64,000 nucleotides of DNA from Bryobacteraceae bacterium (GCA_026002855.1 BPGD01000001.1:124001-188000); one strand, 5' to 3'; counted from the stretch's first letter, positions 1 through 10,074 are shown. Made by a program: numbers and translations. The notes: a model not told the origin generated them from the letters alone.

Positions 1-794
1 GGTAGGTGAGGTCGTAGCTGCGGTTGATGGCCCAAAAGTAGCCGATGCCGTACATCAGTCCGCGGCGGTTGCTGTTGCCGATGCTGGGCGTGAGGAAGCC
101 GCTGCGGCGCGCGCCTTCGCGCAGGTCCTTGTAAAAGGCCGGCGCGTACAGGATGGGCACGCCGCGGAGACGGAACCAGGTATGCTGCGCGATGGCCCGC
201 TGCCCGGGAATCAGGTCAATCACCGGAGCGTCCAGCCGCCACCACGGATTGATGCCGCTGCAATTCGTGATGGAAGCCTTGTGAAGGATATATTTCTGCT
301 GGATCTTTTCCGCCCAATCGCCCTGAAAGAAAAATGGATTTTCCGTTCTCAGGATGCCCGGCCGGTAGTCGATTTTTCCGTAGGCAGCGCCGCGGACGGT
401 GTAGAAGGCGCCGCTGGAATCCTTCGTGTTGTAGTCGATCCGCTCCGCCCAAAGTTGTTCACCGGTGGTGAATTGGACAAAGTGAACGTGGCCGCGGGCC
501 TCGGCAATGCCGGTTTCCTGGTCGTAGTCGATCTCATCGGCGCGAAGGAGCATGTCGGCGGTTTCGATCTCCGCCTTGCCTCGGAGCCTGTATTTGGGAC
601 CTTCGCGCTCCTGTTGCAAGGCGCGAACCACGACGATGCCGGCGGGGGGGACGTCGCGCCGTTCGATGGCGGCAGCCCGCTCGTAGTTGGGAAGCTGGGC
701 GGCCAGCGGGCCGGCCGGCAGCAGGGCCGTGAGCGATGCAAGGAGGGGGCCGGCGGGGCGAAATGAACCCGCCGGCGAAAAAAAGACGTGACAA
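1..794 (-). CDS. lptD: LptD/OstA-like LPS assembly protein, 5' part (cut by window edge, start unclear)
   Basis: This is the amino-terminal part of an outer-membrane LPS-assembly protein, running off the left edge. Reading the minus strand gives an OstA-type periplasmic domain (ADEIDYDQETGIAEARGHV), then a TNCSG..PWW segment, then RSGFLTPSIGNSNRRG and YGIGYFWAINRSYDLTY, which match the start of the LptD beta-barrel. In this frame a good Sec leader (LLASLTALLPAGPLAAQ) lies near positions 720-760, but no ATG, GTG or TTG occurs upstream of it before the frame becomes implausible. The nearest starts are TTG at 794 in another frame and ATT at 796 in frame. Either a base is miscalled in the 7-A or C-rich runs near 740-785 or a non-standard start is used. 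The family call is firm for the visible part; the start is not. Confidence 0.8.
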
Positions 795-1001
795 ATTGCT
801 CTGATTATGTTACTTACATAGTGATACGCACGGCGCAGACGTGCCTCGGAACGCCGTCGAAGGAACAAAGAAGCGCTCAAGGCTCAAACCTAGCACGAGC
901 TCAAAGAAGCCCGCAAGACGGGCGAAAAAGACTGGGGGAGCCACGGCGCAGGAAGACAAACGGCCGCGCGAAGAGCGGATCCGGCGTTGCGGAGGCATGG
1001 T

Positions 1002-1838
1002 ATGCGTTGCAGGTACTGCGGAGCGGAAATTCATCCCAGACAGGCGCGGTGCGGGAGGTGTCAGCGCCGCCTGTCAGAATCCGGGCAGGAGCTGCGGGAA
1101 GTTCCATCCTACGTCCACGGAGCGCTGGCGCCCGAGACGGCCCCAGAGCCTGCGCCGGCCTCGCCTCGCCGCTTCACTGTGGCCGAGGGAGGCGCTGGTG
1201 CGCGCCGCCGCCCGGCGGTGCAGCCGCCGCTGTTCCCCAGCGAATCGAACATCGTGGGACTCGAAGACTACCGTCCCGCTGGAACACCGCGGCGGCGCAG
1301 CGCCGCCTCGAGACGTCCGCGTCCGGCCGCGGCGGGCGAGGCCTCCTGGCAGATTGCGTTCGATTTTGACGCGCCCCCGCTCACCCCAAGGGAGCTCGAG
1401 GAGCGGCGGGAACGGCTCCGGGCGGCGCCACTTGGGCGGCGCGCGGTGGCCTGCGTGGCCGATCTGGCCGTGGCGGCGGCCGTCGGCGTGCTGCCGTTTT
1501 TGATCGCCGTGCGGGGTGTTCTGGGCGCCTCCTGGCCGGCGGATCGTTCCATGGGGCTGGCGCTCGGGGCGTGCTGCTGGGTCATCCTCGCCCTCTATCA
1601 TCTGCTATTCGCCGTCAGCGGCCGGTCCACGTTGGGGCAGCAGCTGGCAGGGCTGCGGCTGGTGACCCTGGAAGGGCGCCCCGGCGAACCCACGCACCGC
1701 GTGGCCAGAGTCCTCTTCTACATGATTCCTCCGGCATGTCTGCTGGGAACCGCGTGGGCGGCGGTCACCGAGGAACGCTTTTCCTGGGCCGACCAGATCA
1801 CACGGACATACTTCGCCACGTCCGCGCGGCGACGCTGA
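1002..1838 (+). CDS. Zinc-ribbon plus RDD-family membrane protein
   Basis: A 278-residue protein. It opens with a small Cys4 zinc ribbon (CRYCGAEIHPRQARCGRC), has a proline/arginine-rich linker to about residue 130, then an RDD membrane domain: LGRRAVACVADLAVAAAVG is the Arg/Asp-bearing first helix, followed by further hydrophobic helices and the typical STLGQQLAGLRLV segment. RDD proteins are small integral membrane proteins of unclear role, sometimes linked to ion exchange. The start at 1002 is chosen over an in-frame TTG at 987 because GGAGG sits about 8 bases upstream. It is divergent from the LptD-like gene and stands alone. The substrate cannot be told from sequence. Confidence 0.8.
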   Translation: MRCRYCGAEIHPRQARCGRCQRRLSESGQELREVPSYVHGALAPETAPEPAPASPRRFTVAEGGAGARRRPAVQPPLFPSESNIVGLEDYRPAGTPRRRSAASRRPRPAAAGEASWQIAFDFDAPPLTPRELEERRERLRAAPLGRRAVACVADLAVAAAVGVLPFLIAVRGVLGASWPADRSMGLALGACCWVILALYHLLFAVSGRSTLGQQLAGLRLVTLEGRPGEPTHRVARVLFYMIPPACLLGTAWAAVTEERFSWADQITRTYFATSARRR

Positions 1839-1940
1839 GAGGCCGCGCCCGGATGCGGCGCGGAGAGATTCTGCGGCGACAAAATCTAGCATCGGATCCG
1901 AAAATCTGATATACAATCTGTAGGGAGGCGTTCCGCCGGC

Positions 1941-3077
1941 ATGCGGAGAAAGTCCTACCGCCTGGACTCGGGCGGCCTTTCGGCGATCATCGGCAGATTA
2001 CTGGATCAGGGACACGAGGTTTACGGTCCTCGGGTGGAAGACGATGCGCTGCGCTGGCGGCGCATCCGTTCGGCCGACGATCTGCCGTGTGGCTGGACGC
2101 AGGAGCTCGCGCCGGGCCGGGCGCGGCTTGTGCCGGACGGCACAGGCGGGCGGTTCCACCATTGGATGTGCGCCGAAGGCCTGAAAGCGGTGCTTCACCT
2201 GCCGATGGTGCGAGTGATGGCGGCGCGGCGAGAAAACGGCGCTTTCAGGATCCTGGACAACCCGGCTCCGGCCGGGAAATTCGCCTTTGTCGGCGTGCGG
2301 GCCTGCGACGTGGCGGCGCTCGGGATTCTCGACCGCGTCCTGCTCGGCGACCGCTATGCCGACGACATCTACCGGTCACGGCGCGAGAACCTGTTTCTGG
2401 TGGCCGTGCACTGTCTGGAGTCCGCTCCCACCTGCTTCTGTGCATCCCTTGGCACGGGACCGCGGGCGAAGTCCGGCTTTGACATCGCGCTGGCAGAATT
2501 CAGCGACGGAGGCGAGCCCGAATATTTCGCCGAGGCGGGCAGCGCGGCGGGCCTGGACCTGCTGGAGGCCTGCGGCGCGCAGCCGGCGCCTCCAGAGATG
2601 GCGCGGATGGTGGAACAGGGCTGTGCGCGCGCGGCCGGATCGCAGAAGAGAAGCGTCAACGCTCATGCCGCGCCGGCGCTCATCGACGCCGTCTTTGACA
2701 GTCCGCACTGGGACAGCGTGGCGCGGCGGTGCCTGGCCTGCGGCAACTGCACAATGGCGTGTCCCACCTGCTTCTGTGTCAACTACGAGGACCGGAGTTC
2801 GCTGGACGGCAGCGAGGCCGAGCGGTGGCGGCTGTGGGATTCGTGTTTCACGCAGAGTTTTACCTACATTCACGGCGGCAGCGTGCGCACGAGCGTGAAG
2901 TCGCGCTACCGGCAATGGCTGAGCCACAAGCTGGCGCGCTGGCAGGCGCAGTTTGGCACGCCGGGCTGTACGGGCTGCGGCCGCTGCATTGTCTGGTGCC
3001 CGGTGGGCATCGACATCACCCAGGAGTTTCAGGAGCTGCAAGCCGCCGCGGCGGCTGCGGTTCCGCCAAGGGAGTGA
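1941..3077 (+). CDS. Group 3b [NiFe] hydrogenase beta subunit (4Fe-4S electron-transfer protein)
   Basis: A 378-residue iron-sulfur subunit of a cytosolic sulfhydrogenase-type hydrogenase (HydB/HyhB, related to anaerobic sulfite reductase subunit A). The C-terminal third carries two 4Fe-4S motifs, [15 protein letters not shown] near residue 265 and [15 protein letters not shown] near residue 345; [10 protein letters not shown] near residue 155 may add a cluster ligand. It would pass electrons between the hydrogenase heterodimer and the flavin subunit encoded downstream. It is the first gene of a five-gene run with 3-base gaps or overlaps. GGGAGG lies about 12 bases before the ATG. The upstream 100 bases contain a TATACAAT stretch near 1910 that could be a -10 element, without a convincing -35. 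Confidence 0.9.
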   Translation: MRRKSYRLDSGGLSAIIGRLLDQGHEVYGPRVEDDALRWRRIRSADDLPCGWTQELAPGRARLVPDGTGGRFHHWMCAEGLKAVLHLPMVRVMAARRENGAFRILDNPAPAGKFAFVGVRACDVAALGILDRVLLGDRYADDIYRSRRENLFLVAVHCLESAPTCFCASLGTGPRAKSGFDIALAEFSDGGEPEYFAEAGSAAGLDLLEACGAQPAPPEMARMVEQGCARAAGSQKRSVNAHAAPALIDAVFDSPHWDSVARRCLACGNCTMACPTCFCVNYEDRSSLDGSEAERWRLWDSCFTQSFTYIHGGSVRTSVKSRYRQWLSHKLARWQAQFGTPGCTGCGRCIVWCPVGIDITQEFQELQAAAAAAVPPRE

Positions 3078-3080
3078 GCC

Positions 3081-3557
3081 ATGGCACCCGCTGAAATCCG
3101 AAATGCTCTCGCGACGCACCCGTTCCTGGAAGGGCTGCCGGAGAAGTATCTCGACGTGCTGGCGAAGCTGGCCTTCGAGGTGAGTTTCGGCCAGGACGAG
3201 ATCATCTTCCGCGAAGGCGACCCCTCCAGCCTCTTTTATCTGATCCTGAGCGGAAAGATCGCGCTGGAGATCGCCTCGCCGGGCCGTCACGTCATCATCC
3301 AGACGCTGGAGGCCGGCGACGAGCTGGGCTGGTCCTCGCTGCTTGAGAACACGAGCAAGCAGTTCCGGGCGCGGTGCCTGGAGCCGGTGCGCGCGCTCGC
3401 CTTCGATGGGGCCCGCGTCGCCGCGCTCTGCGAGGAGGACCACGAGTTCGGCTATCACATCATGCGGCGTGCGCTGGAACTGGTGGCCGAGCGGCTGCGC
3501 GCCACGCGCCTTCAGGTGCTGGACGTCTATTCGCCGAAGGGGGTGCGCGGGCAATGA
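3081..3557 (+). CDS. Stand-alone cyclic-nucleotide-binding (CRP-like effector) domain protein in the hydrogenase operon
   Basis: A 158-residue protein made only of a cNMP-binding beta-roll: HPFLEGLPEKYLDVLAKLAFEV at the start, then EDEIIF-like QDEIIFREGDPSSLFYLILSGKIAL and a short C-terminal helix (IMRRALELVAERLRATRLQVLD). There is no room for the helix-turn-helix of CRP/FNR regulators, so DNA binding is unlikely. It lies 3 bases after the beta subunit and its stop overlaps the start of the gamma subunit (ATGA), so it is translated as part of the hydrogenase operon. The likely role is a regulatory or structural partner of the enzyme rather than a transcription factor; this is inference from context. 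The usual PRRAR-type phosphate-binding loop is not obvious, so ligand binding is uncertain. Confidence 0.85.
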   Translation: MAPAEIRNALATHPFLEGLPEKYLDVLAKLAFEVSFGQDEIIFREGDPSSLFYLILSGKIALEIASPGRHVIIQTLEAGDELGWSSLLENTSKQFRARCLEPVRALAFDGARVAALCEEDHEFGYHIMRRALELVAERLRATRLQVLDVYSPKGVRGQ

Positions 3558-4414
3558 GCGCGGCGCCGCAGGACACGGCCGCTCTGTCGCGTCCGGTGAT
3601 GGAACCGCTGCCGGTCCAGATCCGGTCTGTCGTCAAGGAGACTCACGACACGTTCACGCTGACGGTGGCGCCCCCGCCCGGCGATCCCGTCTGTGCCTTT
3701 GAACCCGGGCAGTTTTCCATGCTGTATGTGTTCGGCGTGGGCGAGCTGCCGATCTCGATCTCCGGCGATCCGGCCGTGCGGGAGACGCTCACCTACACGA
3801 TCCGTTCGGTTGGGCCGGTCACCTACAGGCTGGTCACGCGACGTCCCGGGGACTACATCGGCGTGCGCGGGCCGTTTGGCACAAGCTGGCCGCTCAAGGA
3901 AGCGCGCGGCAAGAGCGTGCTGATCGTCGCCGGCGGCATCGGTCTGGCGCCGTTGCGGCCAGCCATCTACTCGATTCTTCGCCACCGGGGCGACTACAAC
4001 CGGCTGGTGATCCTTTACGGCAGCCGCAGTCCGCGCGACCTTCTCTACCGAAAGGAATTCGACGCCTGGGGCCTGCTGCCCGACACGCAGGCGCTGTGCA
4101 CGGTGGACTATGGCGGCGTGAGCTGGCGGGGACACGTGGGCGTCGTCACCACGCTGTTCCGTCACGTGCGCATGCAGCCGCTGGAGACGGTTGCGATGAT
4201 CTGCGGGCCGGAGATCATGATGCGCTATGCGGCGCGCGAGCTGGAGGCGCGCGGCCTGCCGCCATCGCAGATCTATCTCTCGATGGAACGCAACATGAAG
4301 TGCGGGGCCGGCTTCTGCGGCCACTGCCAGATGGGGCCGTACTTTGTCTGCAAGCACGGCCCGGTATTCTGCTATCGGGACATCAGGCCGTATCTGGACT
4401 TCCATGAGCTCTGA
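3554..4414 (+). CDS. Group 3b [NiFe] hydrogenase gamma subunit (FAD/NAD(P)-binding, 2Fe-2S)
   Basis: A 286-residue ferredoxin-NADP reductase-type flavoprotein (HydG/HyhG). Residues 20-110 form the FAD barrel ([21 protein letters not shown], then [20 protein letters not shown]). The nucleotide domain contains [20 protein letters not shown]. The C-terminus has the PyrK-like 2Fe-2S cysteines ([19 protein letters not shown]). It couples the hydrogenase to NAD(P)H. The ATG at 3554 overlaps the stop of the cNMP-binding gene, and the last bases overlap the small-subunit start at 4404, so all are co-translated. An open frame continues upstream, but that part is the cNMP gene in another frame, so it is not used. 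Confidence 0.9.
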   Translation: MSAAPQDTAALSRPVMEPLPVQIRSVVKETHDTFTLTVAPPPGDPVCAFEPGQFSMLYVFGVGELPISISGDPAVRETLTYTIRSVGPVTYRLVTRRPGDYIGVRGPFGTSWPLKEARGKSVLIVAGGIGLAPLRPAIYSILRHRGDYNRLVILYGSRSPRDLLYRKEFDAWGLLPDTQALCTVDYGGVSWRGHVGVVTTLFRHVRMQPLETVAMICGPEIMMRYAARELEARGLPPSQIYLSMERNMKCGAGFCGHCQMGPYFVCKHGPVFCYRDIRPYLDFHEL

Positions 4415-5189
4415 CGGACGCAAACCCCGGATTGCCGTATTCAAGTTCGCCAGCTGCGACGGCTGCCAGTTGAGTCTTCTCGACGCCGAAGACGAGCTGC
4501 TTGCCGTGGCCGGCGCGGTGGAGATCGCCTATTTTCCGGAGGCGTCGCGGCGGATGGAAAAGGGCCCGTACGACATCGCGCTGGTGGAGGGCTCCATCAC
4601 CACGCATCACGATGCGGAAGCGATCCAGCGGATCCGGCGGCAGGCGAAGACGCTGGTCACCATCGGCGCCTGCGCCACCGCCGGCGGCATCCAGGCGCTG
4701 CGCAACTGGCACGACACCGCGGAATGGGTGCGGCTTGTCTATGCCAAACCGGATTTCATTTCCACGCTGAAGACCTCGACGCCGGTGGCCGAGCACGTGC
4801 CCGTGGATTTCGAGCTGCGCGGCTGTCCGATCAACAAGCACCAGCTATTGGAGCTGATCTCGGCCACGCTCGCCGGGCGCAGGCCGAACATTCCCACCTA
4901 CAGCCTTTGCATCGAGTGCAAGCGCCGCGGCAACATCTGCGTGATGGTGGCCGCCGGGACGCCGTGTCTGGGGCCGGTGACGCAGGCCGGCTGCGGCGCC
5001 CTGTGCCCGTCGATGCGGCGCGGCTGCTATGGATGCTTCGGACCGATGGAGAACGCCAATGCGCCGAGCCTGGCCTCGCAGTTCCGCGTGCTGGGCTCGA
5101 GTCGCGACGAAGTGGAGCGGGCGTTCCGCAGCTACAACGGCTGGGCGTGGCCGTTCCGCAAGGTCTTTGAGGAGGCGCCGAAACCATGA
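4404..5189 (+). CDS. Group 3b [NiFe] hydrogenase small subunit
   Basis: A 261-residue hydrogenase small (delta) subunit. It has the proximal-cluster [10 protein letters not shown] motif near residue 17, a GACATAGG segment, RGCPINK, and a C-terminal cysteine-rich part ([12 protein letters not shown], then [24 protein letters not shown]) that supplies further Fe-S clusters. It has no Tat leader, which agrees with a cytosolic group 3 enzyme. The ATG overlaps the last codons of the gamma subunit by 11 bases, and its own stop overlaps the large subunit start (ATGA). It relays electrons between the NiFe site and the beta/gamma module. Confidence 0.92.
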   Translation: MSSDGRKPRIAVFKFASCDGCQLSLLDAEDELLAVAGAVEIAYFPEASRRMEKGPYDIALVEGSITTHHDAEAIQRIRRQAKTLVTIGACATAGGIQALRNWHDTAEWVRLVYAKPDFISTLKTSTPVAEHVPVDFELRGCPINKHQLLELISATLAGRRPNIPTYSLCIECKRRGNICVMVAAGTPCLGPVTQAGCGALCPSMRRGCYGCFGPMENANAPSLASQFRVLGSSRDEVERAFRSYNGWAWPFRKVFEEAPKP

Positions 5190-6508
5190 CCCCTGCTGAC
5201 AGCGCACCCGCAGTGACGCCCGGCGTGAGCCGGATCGACGTGCCCGTGCTGGCCCGCGTGGAAGGCGAAGGCGAGCTGCACATCCGCACCCGGGGCGGCA
5301 GGATCGTGGATCTGAAGCTGAGCATCCCCGAGCCGCCGCGGCTGTTTGAGGGCTTTCTGCGCGGGCGCCACTTCATGGAGGTCCCCGACATTACCGCGCG
5401 CATCTGCGGCATCTGTCCCATTGCCTATCAGATGAGCTCGATTCATGCGCTGGAGCGCGCCCTGGGCGTGGAGGCGCATCCTTCCATCCGCCTCCTGCGG
5501 CGGCTGTTCTACTGCGGCGAATGGATCGAGTCGCATGTGCTGCACATTTTCTTCCTGCACCTGCCGGATTTCCTCGGCTGCCAGGACGCATTTGAGGTGG
5601 CGGCGAAAAACGCCGACGCCGTGCGCATGGCGCTGCGGCTGAAGAAGCTGGGCAACGGGATTGTGCGCGTGATGGGAGGGCGCGAAATCCACCCGGTGAG
5701 CGCCTGCGTCGGCGGTTTTTACCGCGTGCCGCGGAAGGAAGAGCTGGAGGCGCTCGTCCCGGAGCTGGAGTGGGCGCTGGCGGCCTCCCTTCAGGCGGTC
5801 TCGCTCACCGCTTCGCTCGAGTTCCCGGACTTTGAACAGGACTACGAGTTCGTCGCGCTGTCCCACCCGGACGAGTATGCGCTGAACGAAGGGCGCATCG
5901 TCTCCAACCGCGGGCTGAACGTGGACGCGGCCGAATTTGAGGAGCACATCGTCGAACAGCACGTCCGGCATTCCAACGCCCTGCATTCGGTCATTCGCGA
6001 GCGAGGCTCCTACATGGTGGGCCCGCTGGCGCGTTTCAATCTGAACTACGCGCAGCTCACCGAAAAGGCGCGGCGCGCGGCCGAACAGGCCCGGCTGAAG
6101 CCGCCGGTGCGGAATCCTTTCCGCAGCATCGTCGCACGCGCCGTGGAAACGGTGTTCGCCTGCGAGGAGGCGCTGCGGCTGATTGCCGCCTACGAGCCGC
6201 CCCCGTTGCCGCGCGTGGAAGCGCGGCCCCGGCCCGCCACCGGCGCCGCCGCCACCGAAGCGCCGCGGGGCCTGCTCTACCACCGCTACAGCGTGGATGA
6301 GAACGGGCTGATCACCGAGGCGCGCATCGTCCCTCCCACGGCGCAGAACCTGCGGCGGATGGAAGAGGACCTGTGGAGCTACGTGCCAGGCCTGCTCGGA
6401 CTCGACAGCGCGCAGATCGCCTGGCGCGCCGAGATGGCCGTGCGGAACTACGACCCCTGCATCTCGTGCGCCACGCATTTCCTGAAGCTGAGGCGCGAAG
6501 ACGGCTGA
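5186..6508 (+). CDS. Group 3b [NiFe] hydrogenase large (catalytic) subunit
   Basis: A 440-residue NiFe large subunit. The two metal-binding motifs are both present and carry cysteine, not selenocysteine: RICGICP near residue 73 and DPCISCATH near the end. About ten residues follow the final His (FLKLRREDG), so the precursor should need a HycI/HoxW-type endopeptidase. This enzyme class (sulfhydrogenase, NADP-linked) works in the cytoplasm and can oxidise or evolve H2 according to redox state. No hyp maturation genes are in the window, so they must be elsewhere. The length is typical for group 3b. Subgroup assignment rests on operon make-up and the L2 motif, and should be confirmed by phylogeny. 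Confidence 0.92.
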   Translation: MTPADSAPAVTPGVSRIDVPVLARVEGEGELHIRTRGGRIVDLKLSIPEPPRLFEGFLRGRHFMEVPDITARICGICPIAYQMSSIHALERALGVEAHPSIRLLRRLFYCGEWIESHVLHIFFLHLPDFLGCQDAFEVAAKNADAVRMALRLKKLGNGIVRVMGGREIHPVSACVGGFYRVPRKEELEALVPELEWALAASLQAVSLTASLEFPDFEQDYEFVALSHPDEYALNEGRIVSNRGLNVDAAEFEEHIVEQHVRHSNALHSVIRERGSYMVGPLARFNLNYAQLTEKARRAAEQARLKPPVRNPFRSIVARAVETVFACEEALRLIAAYEPPPLPRVEARPRPATGAAATEAPRGLLYHRYSVDENGLITEARIVPPTAQNLRRMEEDLWSYVPGLLGLDSAQIAWRAEMAVRNYDPCISCATHFLKLRREDG

Positions 6509-6544
6509 CGGAGGCAAGCCGGCGGCGGCGTCCTTGGGCGGGCT

Positions 6545-7765
6545 TTACTCGTATCGCAGGGCTTCCGTCGGGTTGAGCCGGGCGGCCCGGTTGGCGGGCA
6601 GGATGCCGAAAGCGACACCGACGACGGCGGACACGATAAACGCGACCACGATGGAAAGCCTGGACACCGGGATGTAGATCTCATTCTGGAGCATGTTCGC
6701 CGCCACCGGGATGCTGACACCGGTGATGATCCCCACGAATCCGCCGCCAATGCTGATCAGCAGCGCCTCGAAGAGAAACTGAAGCAGGATCACCTTTCGC
6801 GAGGCCCCCAGCGACATGCGGATCCCGATCTCCCGCGTGCGCTCGGTCACCGTCACCAACATGATGTTCATGATGCCGATGCCGCTGATGACGAGCGCGA
6901 TGGCCGAGATCAGGATCAGCACGATGGTGAGCACGGTGGCAATGGCGGAGGCGGCCTCGAGGATCGCCGTCAGGTTCTGCACCGTATACCGCGCGCCCGG
7001 CCGATGGCGGGAAGCGAGAATGGCGGCAATCTCCTGCGTCACTGCGGGCACGTCCTCGGCCAGGCGGACCTGCACGTACATCGGATCGACGCGCTCGATT
7101 TCGGTGAAGTAACGCTGGACGGAATAGGGGATGAGCGCGGCGCCGTGATCGCCCAGTTCGGACTGGCCGAAGGTGGACGTGCGCTCGCGGAAAACACCCA
7201 CAACGGTGAATTGCAGCGAGCGGATCTTGATGATGCGGCCGATGGCCTGCGCCGGGCCGCCAAACAGCACCCGCGCCAGCTTGTCGTCCACCAGCGCCAC
7301 CTTCTGCCGAAGGGCGATGTCCGAAGGGTCGAAGAAGCGGCCCGCCAGAAGCAGCAGGTTGCGCACCTGCGCATAGTACTCGTCCGTGCCGATGATGCGG
7401 ACGTCGCGCTGCTGGCCGTCAATGATGATCGTATCCGTGGAATTGAGCACCGCCGAGGCGGCGACGATGCGCGACCCGAGCAGGCGGCGCACCGCCTCGA
7501 CATCGGCCAGTTTCACGTAGTCGGCTGCGGCGCGCGTCATCTCCTGGCCGCCGGCGTCGTAGTAGGCCATGACCAGGTTGGATCCGATGCCGCGGATCCG
7601 GTCGAGGATCACGTCCCGGCTCGTGAGGGAGATGGTGACGACGAGGATGACGCTGGCGTTGCCGATTACCAGTCCGAGCGCAGTGAGGCCCGTGCGGATG
7701 CGATTGGCCTGAAGCGCGTGGAATGCGAACCGGAGGCACTCTTTCAGGAGGAACAGGGGCGGCAT
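6545..7765 (-). CDS. ABC transporter permease, MacB/FtsX type
   Basis: A 406-residue permease with one helix near the N-terminus (RIRTGLTALGLVIGNASVILVV), a large extracytoplasmic domain (about residues 60-265) and three C-terminal helices, ending NRAARLNPTEALRYE, the standard tail of MacB-like permeases. Such proteins work as dimers with an ATPase and drive export or extracytoplasmic mechanical work rather than classic transport. No ATP-binding protein is adjacent; the gene sits 10 bases after a TPR-protein gene on the same strand. The nearest HlyD-type adaptor is about 22 kb away (29807-31015), so a full MacAB set is not evident here. Confidence 0.85.
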   Translation of the reverse strand: MPPLFLLKECLRFAFHALQANRIRTGLTALGLVIGNASVILVVTISLTSRDVILDRIRGIGSNLVMAYYDAGGQEMTRAAADYVKLADVEAVRRLLGSRIVAASAVLNSTDTIIIDGQQRDVRIIGTDEYYAQVRNLLLLAGRFFDPSDIALRQKVALVDDKLARVLFGGPAQAIGRIIKIRSLQFTVVGVFRERTSTFGQSELGDHGAALIPYSVQRYFTEIERVDPMYVQVRLAEDVPAVTQEIAAILASRHRPGARYTVQNLTAILEAASAIATVLTIVLILISAIALVISGIGIMNIMLVTVTERTREIGIRMSLGASRKVILLQFLFEALLISIGGGFVGIITGVSIPVAANMLQNEIYIPVSRLSIVVAFIVSAVVGVAFGILPANRAARLNPTEALRYE

Positions 7766-7775
7766 GGGCGTCGGG

Positions 7776-8630
7776 TCAGCCGCCGAGCTTTGCCAGCAGC
7801 CGCAGCGCCTCCTCCCGGGGAGGATCTTCTGGCGTGAGCTCAGCCTTCAGATATTGCTCCAGCAGCTTGCGCGCTTCAGCTTTCCGGCCGGCTTTCAGAT
7901 ATGTCTCGGCGCGGGCAAAGAGCACTTTCGGGGAGTCCGGGGCCACCGCCTGGGCCTCGTCGAAGGTTTTCTCTGCTTCCTGGAGGCGGCCGCGGCGGAC
8001 GAGGAAGCGCGCCAGGTCAATGATGCGGCCCACCTGCCGCGGGGCCAGCTCCACGGCGCGGCGCAGGTGCGCCTCGGCGCTCTCGTACTGGCGGCGCTTC
8101 TCGGCGATCTGCGCCAGCGCATATTCAGCCTCCGCAGGGTCGATGGCGCGAATCTTTGCCACCAATGCCTCGGCCTTGTCCACGCCGCCTCCCAGAAAGC
8201 CCGGCGCTTCCAGGTAGTACGTGAAGAGGTCGTTGAGAGCCTCGGCGTTGCGGGGGTTGAGTGCGACGGCCTTCTCGAAGCACTGGCGCGACCTGGAGGC
8301 GTAAGAGGGGGCGACCAGCATGTTGGATGTTTCCGCTCGCCGGCCCCAGGCGCGGCCCAGCCACAGCCAGGCGTCCGAGTCCTGCGGACGGGCCTGCCCC
8401 AGCTTCTCCAGCGCGTCCACCGCCTTCTTGTAATCGCCGAGCTGGTACCAGGCGCGGCCAGCCAGCCAGAGCCCCTCCGGGGTGCGCCCCTCGGGAGAGT
8501 TTTTTAGCAGCTCGACTGCCTGCCGGTACTCGGCGCGCTCATAGAGCACACGCGCCCTGTCCAGGTCGGAAGCCCATGCGAGGGCGCCGACTGTCAGGAG
8601 CGCTGCCCACAGCAGGACGAGCCGCTTCAT
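7776..8630 (-). CDS. Exported tetratricopeptide-repeat protein
   Basis: A 284-residue protein with a Sec leader (MKRLVLLWAALLTVGALAWA) and about six TPR-like helix pairs through the rest (YERAEYRQAVELL, AWYQLGDYKKAVDALEKL, ECFEKAVALNPRNAEALND-type units). TPR proteins are scaffolds, and the leader places it in the periplasm or at the membrane. The start at 8630 was chosen because the leader begins there and GAGAGG lies 11 bases before it; an in-frame ATG 21 bases upstream would add seven residues. It is followed after 10 bases by the MacB-like permease, so the two are probably one unit. The client is unknown. Confidence 0.8.
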   Translation of the reverse strand: MKRLVLLWAALLTVGALAWASDLDRARVLYERAEYRQAVELLKNSPEGRTPEGLWLAGRAWYQLGDYKKAVDALEKLGQARPQDSDAWLWLGRAWGRRAETSNMLVAPSYASRSRQCFEKAVALNPRNAEALNDLFTYYLEAPGFLGGGVDKAEALVAKIRAIDPAEAEYALAQIAEKRRQYESAEAHLRRAVELAPRQVGRIIDLARFLVRRGRLQEAEKTFDEAQAVAPDSPKVLFARAETYLKAGRKAEARKLLEQYLKAELTPEDPPREEALRLLAKLGG

Positions 8631-8766
8631 GCGTTGAATAACCTCTCTCATCTTACCCGGCTGGTACCGGGCCTGCCACTACAAAAGACGCAATTGCAGA
8701 CGCAACGGTGACAAAAACCGGCTGACTCGCCGGGCTGGTTCCCTGCCCTCGTGATATGCTCCAGCC

Positions 8767-10074
8767 ATGAAAGCGTGGCCGTGGGCATTTCTTCTGCTGT
8801 GTGTCGAGGCCATTGGGCAGAATTTCGCCGACATCCGCCCGAGCCCGCAGCAGCTGGCCTGGCAAGAGCTGGAGATCGGCGTGCTGGTCCACTTCGGGCC
8901 AAACACGTTCATGGACCGGGAATGGGGCGATGGCACGGTCGATCCTGCGGTGTTCAACCCCACCCGACTGGACGCCGACCAGTGGGTGCGCGCGGCCAGG
9001 GCCGCCGGGGCCAAGTACCTCATCCTGGTGGCCAAGCACCATGACGGTTTCTGCCTCTGGCCCTCGCGCCACACCGATTACAGCGTCCGGCGCAGCCCCT
9101 GGAAGAACGGCCAGGGCGATGTCGTGCGCGAGGTCGAGCAGGCCTGCCGGCGGCACGGACTTGCCTTCGGCATCTATCTATCCCCGTGGGACCGGCACGA
9201 TCCGCGCTACGCGGACAACAAAAAATACGACGACTATTATGTGGCGCAAATGACCGAATTGGCCACGCAATATGGACCGCTTGTGGAATTCTGGCTGGAT
9301 GGCGCCGGCAGCGAAGGGCATGTCTATGATTTCGTCCGTTACGTCCGCACGATGCGGACCTATCAGCCCAACGCGCTGCTGTTTGCGAGCCTCGACTTCA
9401 TGCCCTACGGCGACATCCGCTGGGTGGGCAACGAAAGCGGCTCTGCGCACGAAGAGAACTGGAACGTCGTGGATAATTACGGCATCGTGCGATGGCGTCC
9501 GGCCGAGGCCGATACGCCCCTCCGTCACGGCCACTGGTTCTGGCATCCGGACTCGGAAAAGCGGCTGAAATCGCTGGACGAGCTCATGGACATTTACCAC
9601 AAAACTGTGGGCCGGGGCGCGCAGCTTGTGCTGGGAATCGCCCCGGACCATCGGGGACTGCTGCCCGAGCCGGACGCAAAAAGGCTGGAGGAATTCGGCG
9701 CGGAAATCCGCCGGATTTACGGCAGGCCCGCGGGCGTGCCGGAGGGACCGGATCCGTCCGTTGTCTGGCTGGCGGAACCGCGGCGTGTCGACCGCGTCGT
9801 CTTGCAGGAGGATCTCGCCCACGGCCAGATGGTGCGGCGCTTCCGCGTGGAGGCGCAATCCGGTGGACAATGGCGGGAAGTGGCCCGCGGAACGACGATC
9901 GGACACAAGCGCATCCTGATCTTCGGCCCGCTGGAGGCCGCCGCGTTGCGGGTGGTGATCGAGGCCAGCCTCGGGCCGGTGCATCTGAAGCCGATGACAG
10001 TGTACTCTGGCGGCTTTCCTCCGGCCCGCCGGCGTGATAGTGTAAACGCGGACGTTCATGACCACGCGCCGTGA
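8767..10074 (+). CDS. Alpha-L-fucosidase, GH29
   Basis: A 435-residue glycosidase with a short Sec leader (MKAWPWAFLLLCVEAIGQ). Family landmarks are GVLVHFGPNTF, the KHHDGFCLWPS strand near residue 90, and VEFWLDGAG with Asp178 as the expected nucleophile. The C-terminal part (from about 330) is a small beta-sandwich rather than a long carbohydrate-binding module. It would release fucose, or related 6-deoxy or galacto sugars, from glycans outside the cytoplasm. It is divergent from the TPR gene. Its last 17 bases overlap the start of the CoA-binding gene. Confidence 0.88.
   Translation: MKAWPWAFLLLCVEAIGQNFADIRPSPQQLAWQELEIGVLVHFGPNTFMDREWGDGTVDPAVFNPTRLDADQWVRAARAAGAKYLILVAKHHDGFCLWPSRHTDYSVRRSPWKNGQGDVVREVEQACRRHGLAFGIYLSPWDRHDPRYADNKKYDDYYVAQMTELATQYGPLVEFWLDGAGSEGHVYDFVRYVRTMRTYQPNALLFASLDFMPYGDIRWVGNESGSAHEENWNVVDNYGIVRWRPAEADTPLRHGHWFWHPDSEKRLKSLDELMDIYHKTVGRGAQLVLGIAPDHRGLLPEPDAKRLEEFGAEIRRIYGRPAGVPEGPDPSVVWLAEPRRVDRVVLQEDLAHGQMVRRFRVEAQSGGQWREVARGTTIGHKRILIFGPLEAAALRVVIEASLGPVHLKPMTVYSGGFPPARRRDSVNADVHDHAP

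Noticed and set aside
841-1001. Lysine-rich plus-strand frame before the RDD gene
   Set aside because: It runs on into the RDD gene in the wrong frame, has no family match and the RDD gene has its own ribosome site.
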